Positions 9,370 to 19,948 of a DNA stretch of 64,000 nt are shown one piece after another. Position 1 is the stretch's first letter. Every line of letters begins with the position of its first letter. The stretch spans positions 25,443,313-25,507,312 of the forward strand of contig OX388312.1 in assembly GCA_947579605.1 (NCBI GenBank), written 5' to 3'. The notes under the pieces were generated by a model. It saw only the letters and a list, made by a program, of their open reading frames with translations, made no database searches and was not told the origin of the DNA. The stretch is from Athripsodes cinereus. Lineage: Eukaryota > Arthropoda > Insecta > Trichoptera > Leptoceridae. The translations under genes and the position numbers were made by a program.

Positions 9370-12300
9370 CTTCGGTACAATTATTTCATCTTGCCTGTCA
9401 TTTGAATGAAGTAAAAATCACTAGTGGTTTGGACAATCGTCCACACATCAACTTTAAAATCCGTCATATTCCTTTTAGAGCTCTTTTGGATACTGGTGCT
9501 GCTGTGAACATTTTAGGAAAAGATATTTATAAAACTTTTACAAGCCTGGGTTATCCTCTAAGACCCCATGTTCAAACTCTTTTTGGTGTTAATAATTCAT
9601 CCTTCCAGTCTACCGGAAAGATTGTTCTTCCTCTTTGCTTCGATAATAAGACTATTCATGTAACTTTTATTGTGGCTCCTTCTGTTTCTCATGGTATAAT
9701 TTTGGGTGTACCATTTCTGGAAAATTCTGGATTAGCTCCTCGACTTTTCCCTAACAATGCTAACTCCTTGACGAATCCTATCTCTAGCAATCTTGTATTT
9801 GCTACGTCTTCGTCTCCTTCTTGTTTAGTTTCTGTCAACGATCTTACCCCTCAACAATGTTCTGAGTTGGATAAGGTAAAAAATCTGTTTACTGGTATCT
9901 CGTATGAAGCCAAAGGTTTAGGACGTACTCATCTAATAAGTCATGTCATTGATACGTCTGACAATCCTCCTGTTAAGCAAAAGACTTACCCCCAATCTCA
10001 TGTAAGAAGAGAACAACTATGTAAAGAAGTTGATGCTATGTTAAAAATGGATGTAATTGAACCTGCTCGTAGTGCCTGGTTAAATAATGTTTTTATTGTA
10101 CCCAAAAAAGACGGCTCTGGTCGTTTCGTTTTAGACCCTCGCAGATTAAATGACGTTACAAAAACCGACTCATATAGGTTACCCAATATTAATCGTATTC
10201 TAGACAATCTTCGAGATACAAAATTTCTAACTGCTCTTGATTTAAGTCATGGTTTTTGGCAAATGCCTCTAAGTCCTGAAAGCCGTTCAAAGACTGCCTT
10301 TTTTGTGGAAGGTAGAGGACAATATCACTTTAAAGTCACTCCTTTTGGTTTGAAAAATATTCCTGCAGAAATGCAGAGACTTATGGACAAGCTTTTCTCA
10401 GATCTTGGAGATCATGTTTTCTGTTACTTGGATGATATATTGATTTGTAGTCCATCATTCGAATCCCATATTGACACATTGAAAATTGTGTACCATCGTT
10501 TGAAAGAAGCGAACCTCACCATCAAATTCAAAAAGTCTGTTTTTTGTAAGGAATCCTTGAAATATCTAGGTCACGTGATCAATCAAGACGGTATTGCGAC
10601 CGATCCTGATAAAATAAAAGTTATGTTAGATTATCCTCGTCCCACTTGTACCAAAGAATTAAGAGGTTTTCTTGGAATGTGTTCTTATTATAGACGTTTT
10701 ATTAAATCATTTTCAGCTATTGCCTCACCCCTTTGTAAATTAACGAGTAAGAAATTTAATAAACAATTTTCCTGGAATAATGAAGCAGAACAATCATTCC
10801 TTGCTTTAAAGTCTGCCATGATAACTGCCCCTGTATTAAAGCCTCCTGACTATTCCTTACCTTATGTTCTCACTTGTGATGCTAGCGCAGTCAGCATAGG
10901 AAGCTTTCTTTCACAAAAATTCCCTGATGGAACTGAGTATGCTATAGCTTATTTCTCTCGTAAACTTTCTTCTACTGAACAACATTATTCTACAACCGAC
11001 CGTGAATTGCTTGCAATTGTAGAATCCGTACAACATTTTCGTAGCTACTTAGAAGGTACTCATTTTACTCTGATGAGTGATCATGGATGTTTAAAATATC
11101 TTAAAACCATTTCTTCTCCCAGTGGTCGTTTAGCGAGATGGGCTATGCGTCTTTCTCAATACAGTTTTGATTTTGTCTATAAGAAAGGATGTGAAAATAA
11201 ACTTGCTGACGGACTCAGTCGAATTCCTGTATCTGCTTTCACTTTTCCCTCTGTGTACACCAACGTCACCGATACATGGTATCGCAAAGTTTATAAATCT
11301 TGTCAAGAGAAACCACAGGATTGTCATAATTTCCTGATAGAAGATGGTCATCTCTATAGGTACTGTAAGACTAAGAAACCTAATAATTCTCTTCCACTTT
11401 CTTCATGTTGGAAACTTGTTGTGCCCTCTGATCACCTTGTATCTTTGATTTCCGAATATCATGATAATAACTGTCACCCCGGCGTGTTAAAAACACACGC
11501 TCATCTTTCTCAAACTTTTTATTCCCGTGGTTTATTACCAGCCGTCAAAGCTTACATAAGCCAATGTCAAGTTTGTAAGGCCTATAAACATAATAATCAA
11601 GCGCCTCACGGATTAATGAAATATCCTAAACCCGTCACTAGACCCATGGAATCTTTAAGTATTGACTTAGTAGGACCTTTACCCGTGTCTTATAAGCGTA
11701 ACATGCATATTCTGACTGTTGTGGATACTTTTACCAAATATTTTTGGGCTTTTCCGCTGAAACATCCCACGGCAACGGAAATTATCAAACTGTTAGAAGA
11801 ACGAATTTTCTTACCTTATAATATACCCAGATGTGTAATTCTGGACAATGGCAAACAGTTTATCGCAAAAGAATTTAAGGCATTTTTACATTCATACGGT
11901 ATCGAAGACTTATTTTACAATGCATATTATCATCCACAAAATAATCCCGTTGAAAGGTACAATTCTACTCTGCTTACCGCTCTGTCCATATTGGTAGAAC
12001 ACGACCAACGGACATGGTGTTCAAAGCTTCCAAAAATTTGTTCTTGCATAAATAACACTATCAATGTAACCACCGGTTACACTCCCTATTTTCTTATTCA
12101 TGGTACAGAATATGTTCCCCATGGTTCCTTTCATAGAACTATCACTGCCACCGATGAAGGAAGTTTCGATGCTTTTGCTGATCAACGACAGCAACGTTTA
12201 TCTGAAATGAATACCCTTTACGACGAAATTTCCACTTCATTAACAAAAGCTTTTCACCGTAATGCCAAAAGATATAATTTGCGCCGCACAACACTTCGTC

Positions 12301-12494
12301 TGGACATAGGTCAAATTGTCTGGAGAAGATCTTTTGTACAAAGTAATGCTGGAAAGTATTTTTCAAAGAAATTAGCCCCTCGTTTTATAAAATCTCAGGT
12401 TACCCGAATCATATCCCCTTCTGTTTACGAGCTTCAAGATATAAATGATAAAGGTATAGGAAATTACCATGTTAAAGACATTATTAAAGTATAG
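9300..12494 (+). CDS. pol: Pol polyprotein of the gypsy element (PR-RT-RNase H-integrase), made by -1 frameshift
   Basis: About 1064 residues after the shift. Residue numbers here count from the leucine codon at 9402. Protease: DTGA at 30-33. RT: catalytic ALDLS with D280 and YLDD at 342-345. RNase H: D493 (TCDAS), E535 (DRELLAI), D560 (SDHG) and D603 (LADGLS). Integrase: HHCC zinc finger H687, H692, C722, C725, and DD35E core D755, D815, E851. The C-terminus has a GPY/F-like module (KLAPRF...SPSVYEL). Every catalytic residue I looked for is present and the frame is unbroken, so the enzyme is predicted active. There is no chromodomain. The protein copies element RNA into DNA and inserts it. 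No separate start is needed, since translation enters from gag. Confidence 0.96.
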   Translation, partial: LVNYRSFAPPSLQRRETEWSDWLASVQLFHLACHLNEVKITSGLDNRPHINFKIRHIPFRALLDTGAAVNILGKDIYKTFTSLGYPLRPHVQTLFGVNNSSFQSTGKIVLPLCFDNKTIHVTFIVAPSVSHGIILGVPFLENSGLAPRLFPNNANSLTNPISSNLVFATSSSPSCLVSVNDLTPQQCSELDKVKNLFTGISYEAKGLGRTHLISHVIDTSDNPPVKQKTYPQSHVRREQLCKEVDAMLKMDVIEPARSAWLNNVFIVPKKDGSGRFVLDPRRLNDVTKTDSYRLPNINRILDNLRDTKFLTALDLSHGFWQMPLSPESRSKTAFFVEGRGQYHFKVTPFGLKNIPAEMQRLMDKLFSDLGDHVFCYLDDILICSPSFESHIDTLKIVYHRLKEANLTIKFKKSVFCKESLKYLGHVINQDGIATDPDKIKVMLDYPRPTCTKELRGFLGMCSYYRRFIKSFSAIASPLCKLTSKKFNKQFSWNNEAEQSFLALKSAMITAPVLKPPDYSLPYVLTCDASAVSIGSFLSQKFPDGTEYAIAYFSRKLSSTEQHYSTTDRELLAIVESVQHFRSYLEGTHFTLMSDHGCLKYLKTISSPSGRLARWAMRLSQYSFDFVYKKGCENKLADGLSRIPVSAFTFPSVYTNVTDTWYRKVYKSCQEKPQDCHNFLIEDGHLYRYCKTKKPNNSLPLSSCWKLVVPSDHLVSLISEYHDNNCHPGVLKTHAHLSQTFYSRGLLPAVKAYISQCQVCKAYKHNNQAPHGLMKYPKPVTRPMESLSIDLVGPLPVSYKRNMHILTVVDTFTKYFWAFPLKHPTATEIIKLLEERIFLPYNIPRCVILDNGKQFIAKEFKAFLHSYGIEDLFYNAYYHPQNNPVERYNSTLLTALSILVEHDQRTWCSKLPKICSCINNTINVTTGYTPYFLIHGTEYVPHGSFHRTITATDEGSFDAFADQRQQRLSEMNTLYDEISTSLTKAFHRNAKRYNLRRTTLRLDIGQIVWRRSFVQSNAGKYFSKKLAPRFIKSQVTRIISPSVYELQDINDKGIGNYHVKDIIKV

Positions 12495-12616
12495 CTTCAA
12501 ATTTTTCTCTACATTGCACTTGACTATGCAACAAGTTCGAAAGAGTTGTTTTTTTTTTAATTTACAATTGATGTATTAGGTTAAGAAGTTTTAAATCACA
12601 CTGACCCTGCTTGAGC

Positions 12617-13024
12617 TGTATGTACTGTAATGACGTCACTGTCAAATGACGTATTGAAATTTCATTGTTTGTGTTGATTAAAAACTTAGAAAATTTGAAA
12701 ACTTGTAATAATATATAACTTGTCTTGTCGCCATGCCATGAAAATGTATGTACTGTAATGACGTCACTGTCAAATGACGTATTGAAATTTCATTGTTTGT
12801 GTTGATTAAAAAACTTAGAAAATTTGAAAACTTGTAATAATATATAACTTGTCTTGTCGCCATGCCATGAAAATGTATGTACTGTAATGACGTCACTGTC
12901 AAAGGACGTATTGAAATTCCATTGTTTTGATAAATAGAAAAAGTAAAATAACTTAGAAATTGGAAAACCTGTAATAGTATATAATGAATCTTGTTACCAT
13001 ATCAGAATAATGTATGTAATCACT
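12617..13024 (+). repeat. Tandem array of ~128-bp units with TGACGTCA cores
   Basis: The motif TACTGTAATGACGTCACTGT starts units at about 12624, 12752 and 12881 (periods 128 and 129). The first two units are almost identical; the third is diverged and fades near 13024. Each has the CRE/ATF palindrome TGACGTCA followed by a second half-site (TGACGT in two units, GGACGT in the third). The array is inside the retrotransposon's 3' region. It may act as an enhancer or simply be slippage-derived. Confidence 0.85.
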
Positions 13025-13791
13025 ACAGCTCAGGTACGTGTAAACTTGTTAATTTTAAGTATGCCTCAGAGGATCTTCGCAATTCAGACTCTGAAGGAAT
13101 TTTGTAAAAAAAAATTTAAAATATGAATTTCGTGGCGCTCAACCTTTTGTATTGTGAATTTCTCTCTTGTTTGTGCCTTTGGGTGAATGAGGTTGCCTTT
13201 CCATCTCTTAAGCTAGCCATTTCAACATGCAACTTATTCATTAAGATCTGAACTCCCCCACTGGCTCAGGCAAGGGACAATACTTGTTTAATTTTAAGTT
13301 AGGATGTTAAGAAAAACCGGATGCAATTTCGACCCTTCCTTATACGAAAGTATAATATTTAGTCGTTTTCTTTTGTAATTGGTCTCTTACCAATCTCCTA
13401 CTTATGTGGTAACTGTTGTACGTCTTATGATAGATGAAGGATGGAAGGTATAAAAGTATGAAGTATGTCAGATTGAGCCATAAATGTTGAAGTATAAAAG
13501 TGTGTGAAAGGTTGTCACTAATTGGGATAGTAGATAATAATTGTAACAATTGTATTAAAGGGTCAAGGTTGCATCGGTAAAAGGAAAATTTTGTAATGTT
13601 TAGATTGTTTCAAATTGTCTGGTTCACCAAAATTTTAATGACAAGGTTCTCACTTGGTATGTGAACCTGTTGGTCATTTCGACATTATTACTGTATAGGC
13701 ATGCGTACCCTATCAGTAATGTTCAAGTGTCAAGAATGAATGTTACGGAGTCAGTTGGATGATTCGCACTCTTCCCTGTTCATCTCCGGAG

Positions 13792-13855
13792 TTATGCTGA
13801 TTTAGAGGTGTGACTAATCGTCTCACCCTATAGAAAGTCAAGCATAACTCGAATT
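13792..13855. repeat. Imperfect hairpin inside the gypsy 3' region
   Basis: GAGTTATGCTGATTTAG at the left and the complement-like CAAGCATAACTC at the right form an interrupted stem of about 30 bases around a short loop. It could be an RNA structure of the genomic transcript. The function is unknown. Confidence 0.4.
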
Positions 13856-14199
13856 TAGTTAAGTTTTTTTTTTTTTAAATTTGTATTTGCTCGTCTGGAA
13901 CCTCTTGTGGTCGCCAGTCGAAGCTAGCCCGACAAGCCATTGTCATTGTAAGAGATTGAGGACGCTCAAATGTTACGTACAGGTTCGCTTGGAAAAGCTC
14001 CGCGCGAAAGGTTGGACACCTGATATATGTCGTCAAGCCTGTGCAAGATGGGTCGAACACCCCATGGAAATAACATGTTTAATTCAATAGGGTATAGATT
14101 GCCGCCCTTAGAATAGAGGTAGATCAGGTATAATGGTAATGAGATTGGTAATTCAGGTATAATTGTTGCAAGATTGAAGGTCGGATTGACTACCCCCCT

Positions 14200-14610
14200 T
14201 TATTTTATTGTCAAACTATGTATTCTGAAATTACTTGGGTGTTGGGTTGTTGTTTGAGGGTTATATTGTTGAAATTGTGAAAATAATGTGTAATATTGTA
14301 ATTGTTGTCTTGAGTTCGTAATGGTGTGCTTGGAGGAATGTCGAGGGTATTGTCTACGATTTCCGTATCTGCGACCTGCCCTGTCGGTACATCTTCTTGG
14401 TCCCATTATTGGCTCATGACGTGTACATTCCTGATGAGGATTGTAATAGAAGGTGAAATTAAGTACAAAAACTTTGTAAAAAAAAAGTATTGATATATGT
14501 AACTCATGATTGATCATCATTAATTCCTGTAATGTCACTGTGCAACTGTAATTTTCCATTGATGTGTTGATAGTCTCTGTAACTGTAATTTCCACTTTGT
14601 AACGTAACAA
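14200..14610 (-). CDS. Antisense open reading frame within the gypsy element (hypothetical)
   Basis: 136 codons on the minus strand, ending about 450 bases before the 3' LTR as read on the plus strand. The product would have a hydrophobic stretch (ISILFFYKVFVLNFTFYY) near the middle, a basic segment (GPRRCTDRAGRRYGNRRQYP) and a Gln/Thr-rich end. I recognise no family. It may be a chance frame, because this DNA is AC/GT-rich and low in stops on that strand. Antisense frames have been described in some plant LTR elements, which is the only reason to list it. Confidence 0.2.
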   Translation of the reverse strand: MLRYKVEITVTETINTSMENYSCTVTLQELMMINHELHISILFFYKVFVLNFTFYYNPHQECTRHEPIMGPRRCTDRAGRRYGNRRQYPRHSSKHTITNSRQQLQYYTLFSQFQQYNPQTTTQHPSNFRIHSLTIK

Positions 14611-14650
14611 TGAGACTTTTCTTTTTTTTAATTTTTTTCTTTGTGAAATG

Positions 14651-14663
14651 ACTTGAGATGGAA
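14651..14663 (+). other. Polypurine-tract candidate
   Basis: ACTTGAGATGGAA immediately precedes the 3' LTR. The last nine bases are mostly purine, in the position where plus-strand DNA synthesis is primed. It is short and interrupted. Confidence 0.45.
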
Positions 14664-15318
14664 TGTCGTAGTTAAAAATAACAATAGATAATTATTAGAG
14701 TATTCCATATTAAAATTTACTTAGTTACCATTTGACTTTTTTTTGAAGGAAAGAATCCCGCAAATATTAAATAAAACTCTATTTTGACTTCCGTTAAATT
14801 TCTCTATGTTGAACATCCTGTAACTAACTTCACTTGTCCCCTGCCCCTGGCCTCGGTAGCACCCGTCTGACGCTTTTGCGTTGGGCGGTGGCTGAACCGA
14901 AAAGAAATAACTTGTGTTAAAAGTGCTAAACAATAATTGAAACCTGTATCAAAATAAACTGTACATAGTGATAAGTGACTTGATTAATTTTAACTTAGAA
15001 TTTGTTGTATAATATTAAGTGCTTGTGTAAAATGTAACTGTGTGTCTGTTTGTGTTGAACCGGACAGTAATAATTTGAACCATGAATAAATGTTTTGTTA
15101 TTTAACTTAACTTCTGTTTTCTTTTGATCTATGAAACCAAACTAAGAACTCTACAATTATCCCTGAACTGAGACTCAAGTTCTTCGACTGAATTAGCTGG
15201 ACAATGTATAAAAAAGGTGGACTGGAGTCAGAGAAAGTTTTGGAGGGAAGTATAATGGAAAGTAGTTGTGAATAATTTGAGAACAAGTAAATAAAAGTGT
15301 ACGAATAATGCGTCTACA
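14664..15318 (+). repeat. 3' LTR of the gypsy element
   Basis: 655 bp, same length and apparently same sequence as the 5' LTR. It is followed by the CTAT duplication at 15319-15322. Confidence 0.97.
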
Positions 15319-15322
15319 CTAT

Positions 15323-15737
15323 ATACTTTAAACTGAATTTGATTCCAAGACATATCGTTATTCATCTATTTACTTTAATAATTACATACTTATGTAACTA
15401 TTGTATCAATAAATTTTAATTACTAGTTATAAACAAGGTTTAAGAAACAAAAGCTTCTGTACTTATAGTAATTTGTTTATGATCATATTGTTATTTTCAG
15501 CACATGCGAATGAATGATGATAATAATAATTATACTCAGCGCACTTGGTGCCAATTTTCTTACCGCATCTTTCAGTTATTCTGACAATATGGCCTAAAAT
15601 AATAGGCAGTAGTTGTAGTTGTAAGTCCAGTAACTCACACCGTAATGTTTTTACGCTCAGTTAAATTTCATATTTGTAATGATACGATATAGAATGTTGT
15701 CTCCATATTCTGTGTTATTTTCCACTCGAAAAGAATT
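15323..15737. other. No gene or recognised repeat seen
   Basis: AT-rich flank of the gypsy insertion with no supported feature. Confidence 0.5.
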
Positions 15738-16092
15738 TGTCTTAATTTTTTGCCTGGTTCCGTAAGCACCCGGTAATGAAAGGTCTCCCTCGCTTTTCTA
15801 TAAGATTTTGAGTGTCCTCAAAAAGACAAATGAGTGTCCTAAAAAAGTGTCTTCTCCTTGCAGGGCCCGTAGTGAAACACATTTTAGAGTTGCGTTTTCG
15901 TTCTTATATTGATGACGTTGCGAGAAGGTTTCAATTTTCGTTTCTACTTGTGTATTTAAGCTACGAAAATTGACATTTTCTCGCAACGTCGTTTATATTC
16001 GAACGAAAACGTAACGCTTAAATGTGTTTTGACTACGGGCCCTGTTCTGCTGCCTACTCCACTTGTTTGGTATGCCTTTATGGTGTGCAAGA
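15738..16092 (+). repeat. Diverged repeat B split by a foldback element
   Basis: 15738-15860 has the B 5' blocks (GCACCCGGTAATGAAAGGTC, TTTTGAGTGTCCT). 16045-16092 has the B 3' end (CTGCCTACTCCACTTG to TTATGGTGTG). A 184-bp inverted-repeat element lies between them. Confidence 0.6.
15861..16044. mobile_element. Foldback MITE with CAGGGCCCGTAGT termini (hAT-like candidate)
   Basis: Left end CAGGGCCCGTAGT and right end ACTACGGGCCCTG are exact complements. The inverted arms extend about 85 bases each with scattered mismatches around a short loop, including matching TTGCGAGAA / TTCTCGCAA blocks. CAGGG termini suggest hAT, but the flanks (TTCTCCTTG / TTCTGCTG) are only a rough 8-bp duplication. 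There is no transposase. Confidence 0.7.
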
Positions 16093-17947
16093 ATTTTTTA
16101 GATTTAGATTCTTTCTAGACTTTGTTTAATACCTTTAATATTATAAAAATATATCAGTTTAGATTAGATGATTTACCTCATAATTGACTCTATATTTAGA
16201 CTCAATTTTTGATTAATGAGTGACTTTTTTCAACTTATGTTCTAAAAAAAATTGAAGTTGAGTATGAAAATCATCGTTTGAATGCAGACAAATGTCACTA
16301 TTGACATTAATCAACAACATACTCATACTATGATAACATTTCATAAATTATTAACAAAAATATATACATATTAATGTTTGTCAGTCTCTTAGAACCAACA
16401 CAAAGAAAATCACATAGAAACGAGTATTTTTTAATACCATAATATTATTAAGAAATTGATTTAGAAAAATAAATTGTGTAGTGATAATATTTTTCTTTTT
16501 AAATAACCATCAGTCGGATATTACTATCTCTCAAAGGTCACACAACACTCCCAGTATAATTTTCCAAGATAACAGTTTTTGAAAGAGAATGGTTTGTATT
16601 AATATTTTATCCATAGTAGATAATTCTGAAATGGTATTACTTGTGGCCATCAACGCCCACTACTGACATTTATGGTAAGACTTTTATAATAATATTTGTC
16701 ACTAATCGTTAAGATAGAAAGAAAACTGTTCAGTCCACTCAAATGTCATATTGTATAAATCCTGTATTATTTTCATAAAAAAAGCATCTTAAATTATAAA
16801 ATATAAAACTTATTTCATTGTGGTTAGTATAACAATAAAGAGATTATCTACTGCCTCCAAGATTTTAGCAGATTGTGTTGATTTTTATTGAGCTCTACAA
16901 GATAAAGATGGTTCGTTAAGGAATCTTTTAGTACATCATGAATCAACAAAACCTTTTACATCACTGAATTAACAAAATCCTTTAGAATTATCAAATACGA
17001 GTAGAATATATTACTGCAGATATATTACTGCAGATAACACAAGAATTAACAACGTGTACGAAGATGAAGGAGATCATCGTTCAATAATAGAAGAAAGTGG
17101 GCTGAAAACATGAATCGAAAGATATTTGTGAAATATAATATTTCGAGAACAAGAAAAAATACACATGTATGAAATTAAGAATACGTTGAAAAAAGAGATA
17201 AGTAGGTTCACAAAAATTAATATATTATATTGAGCCGTATTTCCATGATTCACTCGACAATCGATATCTATGTCGTTGAAAATAGAAAGAAATATTATAT
17301 CTATTAGGTTTTCTATGTAGATCTGTAAAGAAATCCGCCACTTATTGGTTTAAGAGCATGTTAGAAAAACTATTTTTCATCAGCGTTTCTAAGCTAGTGG
17401 GTGGAATGATTGTTAAATGGCTCCAAGATAAGACGATGGATATAGTTAAGGCGAACAATTTTACACAAAGTTAATGCGGGACATAACACCAAAATCCATG
17501 ATCCAATTTATAATAACACGTGTTTAAGGAAACACTTGAGATTTAAAATTTCTATCCCCGTGTCGCCTATTTTTCGATTTAGTATAAGACTTTGAAATAT
17601 TTTTCGAATTCGGATGCGGCACATGAAAAAGATTCAAGAGTTTTGTGCGGGACGACGACTGCCATTGCGGGACGGTCCCGCCGAAAACGAGTCGGTTGGC
17701 TGCTTTAGTTTTAGTCATTAGTGGGTGGGCTTACAACTTATACCTTTCTATTTTTTAATATTAAAACTAGCTTAGAACCCAGTTCTGGTCAAAAAATAAA
17801 TATCCAAATGATAAATACAATGTAGGCTGTAAATAGACTGCTGAGCCCAACAGGGCCGGTAACTCAAATTTCTTTGGAAAAGCTGAAATCACTGAAAGTG
17901 TTATACCTATGTAAATAAATAATACATGTATAATTTTCTTTTTTAAT
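16093..17947. other. No gene or recognised repeat seen
   Basis: AT-rich sequence. Around 17560-17720 base composition becomes more GC-rich, and a 64-codon minus-strand frame (17524-17718) crosses it without a known domain. It may be an unrecognised repeat. Confidence 0.45.
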
Positions 17948-18112
17948 AGATATATCTAGGTTTTGTTATAAACCCAAATACAACCATATCCACCTTTCAC
18001 AGTAAGCTAAAAGCTTGTGTCGTGAAAGGGGAGTTTTGCCGGCACCTGGGAAAGAACCACAAACCCCTTGTTCACGAGGCCGAGAGTCTACCTCCAGGCT
18101 ACCGACGATCTC
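17948..18112 (-). mobile_element. SINE A, copy 3
   Basis: Complement of the SINE A consensus from the TTTGTTATAAACCC end through CGTGAAAGGGGAGTTT to GGCTACCGACGA. Its B-box position reads GGGAAAGAACC instead of the complement of GGTTCGATCCC, so the internal promoter of this copy is probably dead. Confidence 0.85.
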
Positions 18113-19398
18113 AGACGACGATACATACATGTTATTGAACTGACAGTTATCCCACTTGTGGGATATATTGTGATGGGAAAGATAAATAGTTAATTATCTA
18201 AAGACATGCCCAATGAATGAAAGAGACTTTGTTAAGTAAATGCTACTTTTTTGTCTTAACGAGAAAGGTGTAAGGTCATGTGAACATACATATTTTGGAA
18301 CACATAAAAATATTTATTAGATAAATGTTCTAATATGCTTATCTCGTATGGGTGTAGAAAATACAATGTGAAATAATATAATACTAGTAGGTTTTCGTTT
18401 TTCTCCCACAGTCATTTATGAAATATTTTTCATAATCAGAGTATTTGATATCATCATATATATTGTGTGTGTGTGTGTTCATTGTATTCAAAATCTTAAC
18501 AACCCCGGGCACGAGATTTAAAGTGTGGGTGCTGCTATATTCTTGCATGAAACAGACATGTATAGTAAAACTTTATAATGATGTGTAGGTGGTTAAAAAT
18601 CAAACCAAAACAAACCAAAGATCAGCTGAAAGTTCGTCACCACAACTACATAGATACAATAAATTCTATGTAGTACTAAATATTCTATGGATCCTTCACA
18701 AATCACACCAAGGGGCGGATTGTCTAATTAAATTAAATATTCTATGGAATCACTATGAACATAGGTAGGTATATAGATTGTCCTCTTCTGACCAGTAAAA
18801 AAAAGACATTTAGAATGGAAATACAAAACGTGTTTTAATTGAATTTTAGTTGTGAGTTGAACAACTCAATACTTCCATATTTCGTCATTTTCTGTGGATT
18901 TTCAAGATACCTGAATATGTCACGTTAAAGACATTTTTCATGATATTTTGTTCGGCGTGGAGGTATACTATCCACCCTTTTTGCCTATTTTTAAGGCACT
19001 AAAGGATATTATGTGTGATCAATGCATGCAATTAATCGACTGGTTGAAAGCCTAGATAGCTAATATAGATAATAATATTAATTTATTTATTATTATTTTT
19101 CGGTTACCTGATGTAAATTATAAAACATCATTATTTTATGTAATTATTATTGTCGACCGACGGTACTTGGTGGAGTTAGAAGAAAGAATATTCTGATGAT
19201 GAAAGTCACTTTACGTTTGTCTGATGGTGAGAGCGGAAGGTAGTGAAAGCCGGTTCGTGGTTAATAAAGTCAATGTGGCTAAATATAAGTGATTTATTTT
19301 TATTAATTTATTCTTTTTTAGGTAACAGAAATATCATCATGTTTCCGTTAGATGTAGGCTGTACCTAAGATAGAGATTGTTGACTCGGTGTTCAATTA
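18113..19398. other. No gene seen; small repeats only
   Basis: Contains a short GT microsatellite (about 18465-18478). At 19153-19176 is a single copy of a motif (GTCGACCGACGGTACTTGG) that also forms the ends of the foldback at 30714-30865. No supported coding region. Confidence 0.5.
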
Positions 19399-19401
19399 TT
19401 A

Positions 19402-19948
19402 TGTGGTGTTCACACGAAACCACATAAAGGCCGGATGATTTCGCTTGCATAAAAAACATAATCAGTCAATATTCATAAACATGAAACGTGTTCAGATAGT
19501 CTACTGTAATATATTCAATCTGTCGGGTGCCCTTTGATTTTTACGAAGTTTTAAAAATAGAAGAAGTTATAAAGATTTAATGATCGAGAGGTGTGTGTCT
19601 TTGGTAAAATACGACATATTCGACCATAGACACATTATACATAACGAAAATATAGTTATAATTAAAGATATAAGGTACTTTTCAATTAGGAATAAATGGC
19701 AATTTTGTAAAAGCGACACGAAAAAAATGTACGAGCACACAACACAAACCCAAACAGTTTCGACCATAAATATGGATGTAGCGCCTTTCTACGCATGCGC
19801 GTATTGAGAAACCAACTTAGTTGAACAAACAAAAGTTGATAGGTATTCAACTTGAAATGATACCGTCTTTACTGGTTTTTATCGTTTCAAATTTATTGAA
19901 AATCTGTTTAGACAGTTCAAACGATATTCGCCCCGTGTGAATACTACA
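19402..19948. mobile_element. PIF/Harbinger-like MITE, copy 1 (547 bp)
   Basis: Ends are TGTGGTGTTCACACG and CGTGTGAATACTACA (inverted), flanked by TTA on both sides (19399-19401 and 19949-19951). A TWA target duplication is the hallmark of PIF/Harbinger. It shares the internal block ACTGGTTTTTATCGTTTCA and a GCATGCGCG block with the copy at 44059-44594. The 66- and 75-codon frames inside are not supported. Confidence 0.75.

Larger units (their letters stand above)
12495..14650 (+). other. Long 3' non-coding region of the gypsy element
   Basis: 2.2 kb between pol and the 3' LTR with no env-like frame on the plus strand. It holds the CRE-like tandem array (12617-13024), an imperfect hairpin (13792-13855) and an antisense open frame (14200-14610), described separately. 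A 69-codon plus-strand frame at 13881-14090 has no recognisable domain. Confidence 0.6.
6156..15318 (+). mobile_element. Complete Ty3/gypsy LTR retrotransposon (9163 bp)
   Basis: The order is 5' LTR (6156-6810), primer-binding-site candidate, 1.4-kb leader, gag (8233-9306), -1 frameshift signal, pol (to 12494), 2.2-kb 3' non-coding region and 3' LTR (14664-15318). The termini are TG...CA with a perfect CTAT duplication. Pol order PR-RT-RH-INT with integrase last is the defining Ty3/gypsy arrangement, and no env frame follows pol. LTRs of equal length that look identical by eye, with unbroken gag and pol, point to a very recent insertion. The lineage within gypsy (Mdg3-like or other) cannot be settled by eye. 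Confidence 0.97.

Noticed and set aside
12678..12902. Minus-strand frame with an internal protein repeat
   Set aside because: The repeat simply reflects the 128-bp DNA tandem array; no coding features.
12495..14200. env gene of an errantivirus-type element
   Set aside because: No plus-strand frame of adequate length and no signal peptide, furin-type site or membrane anchor is visible.
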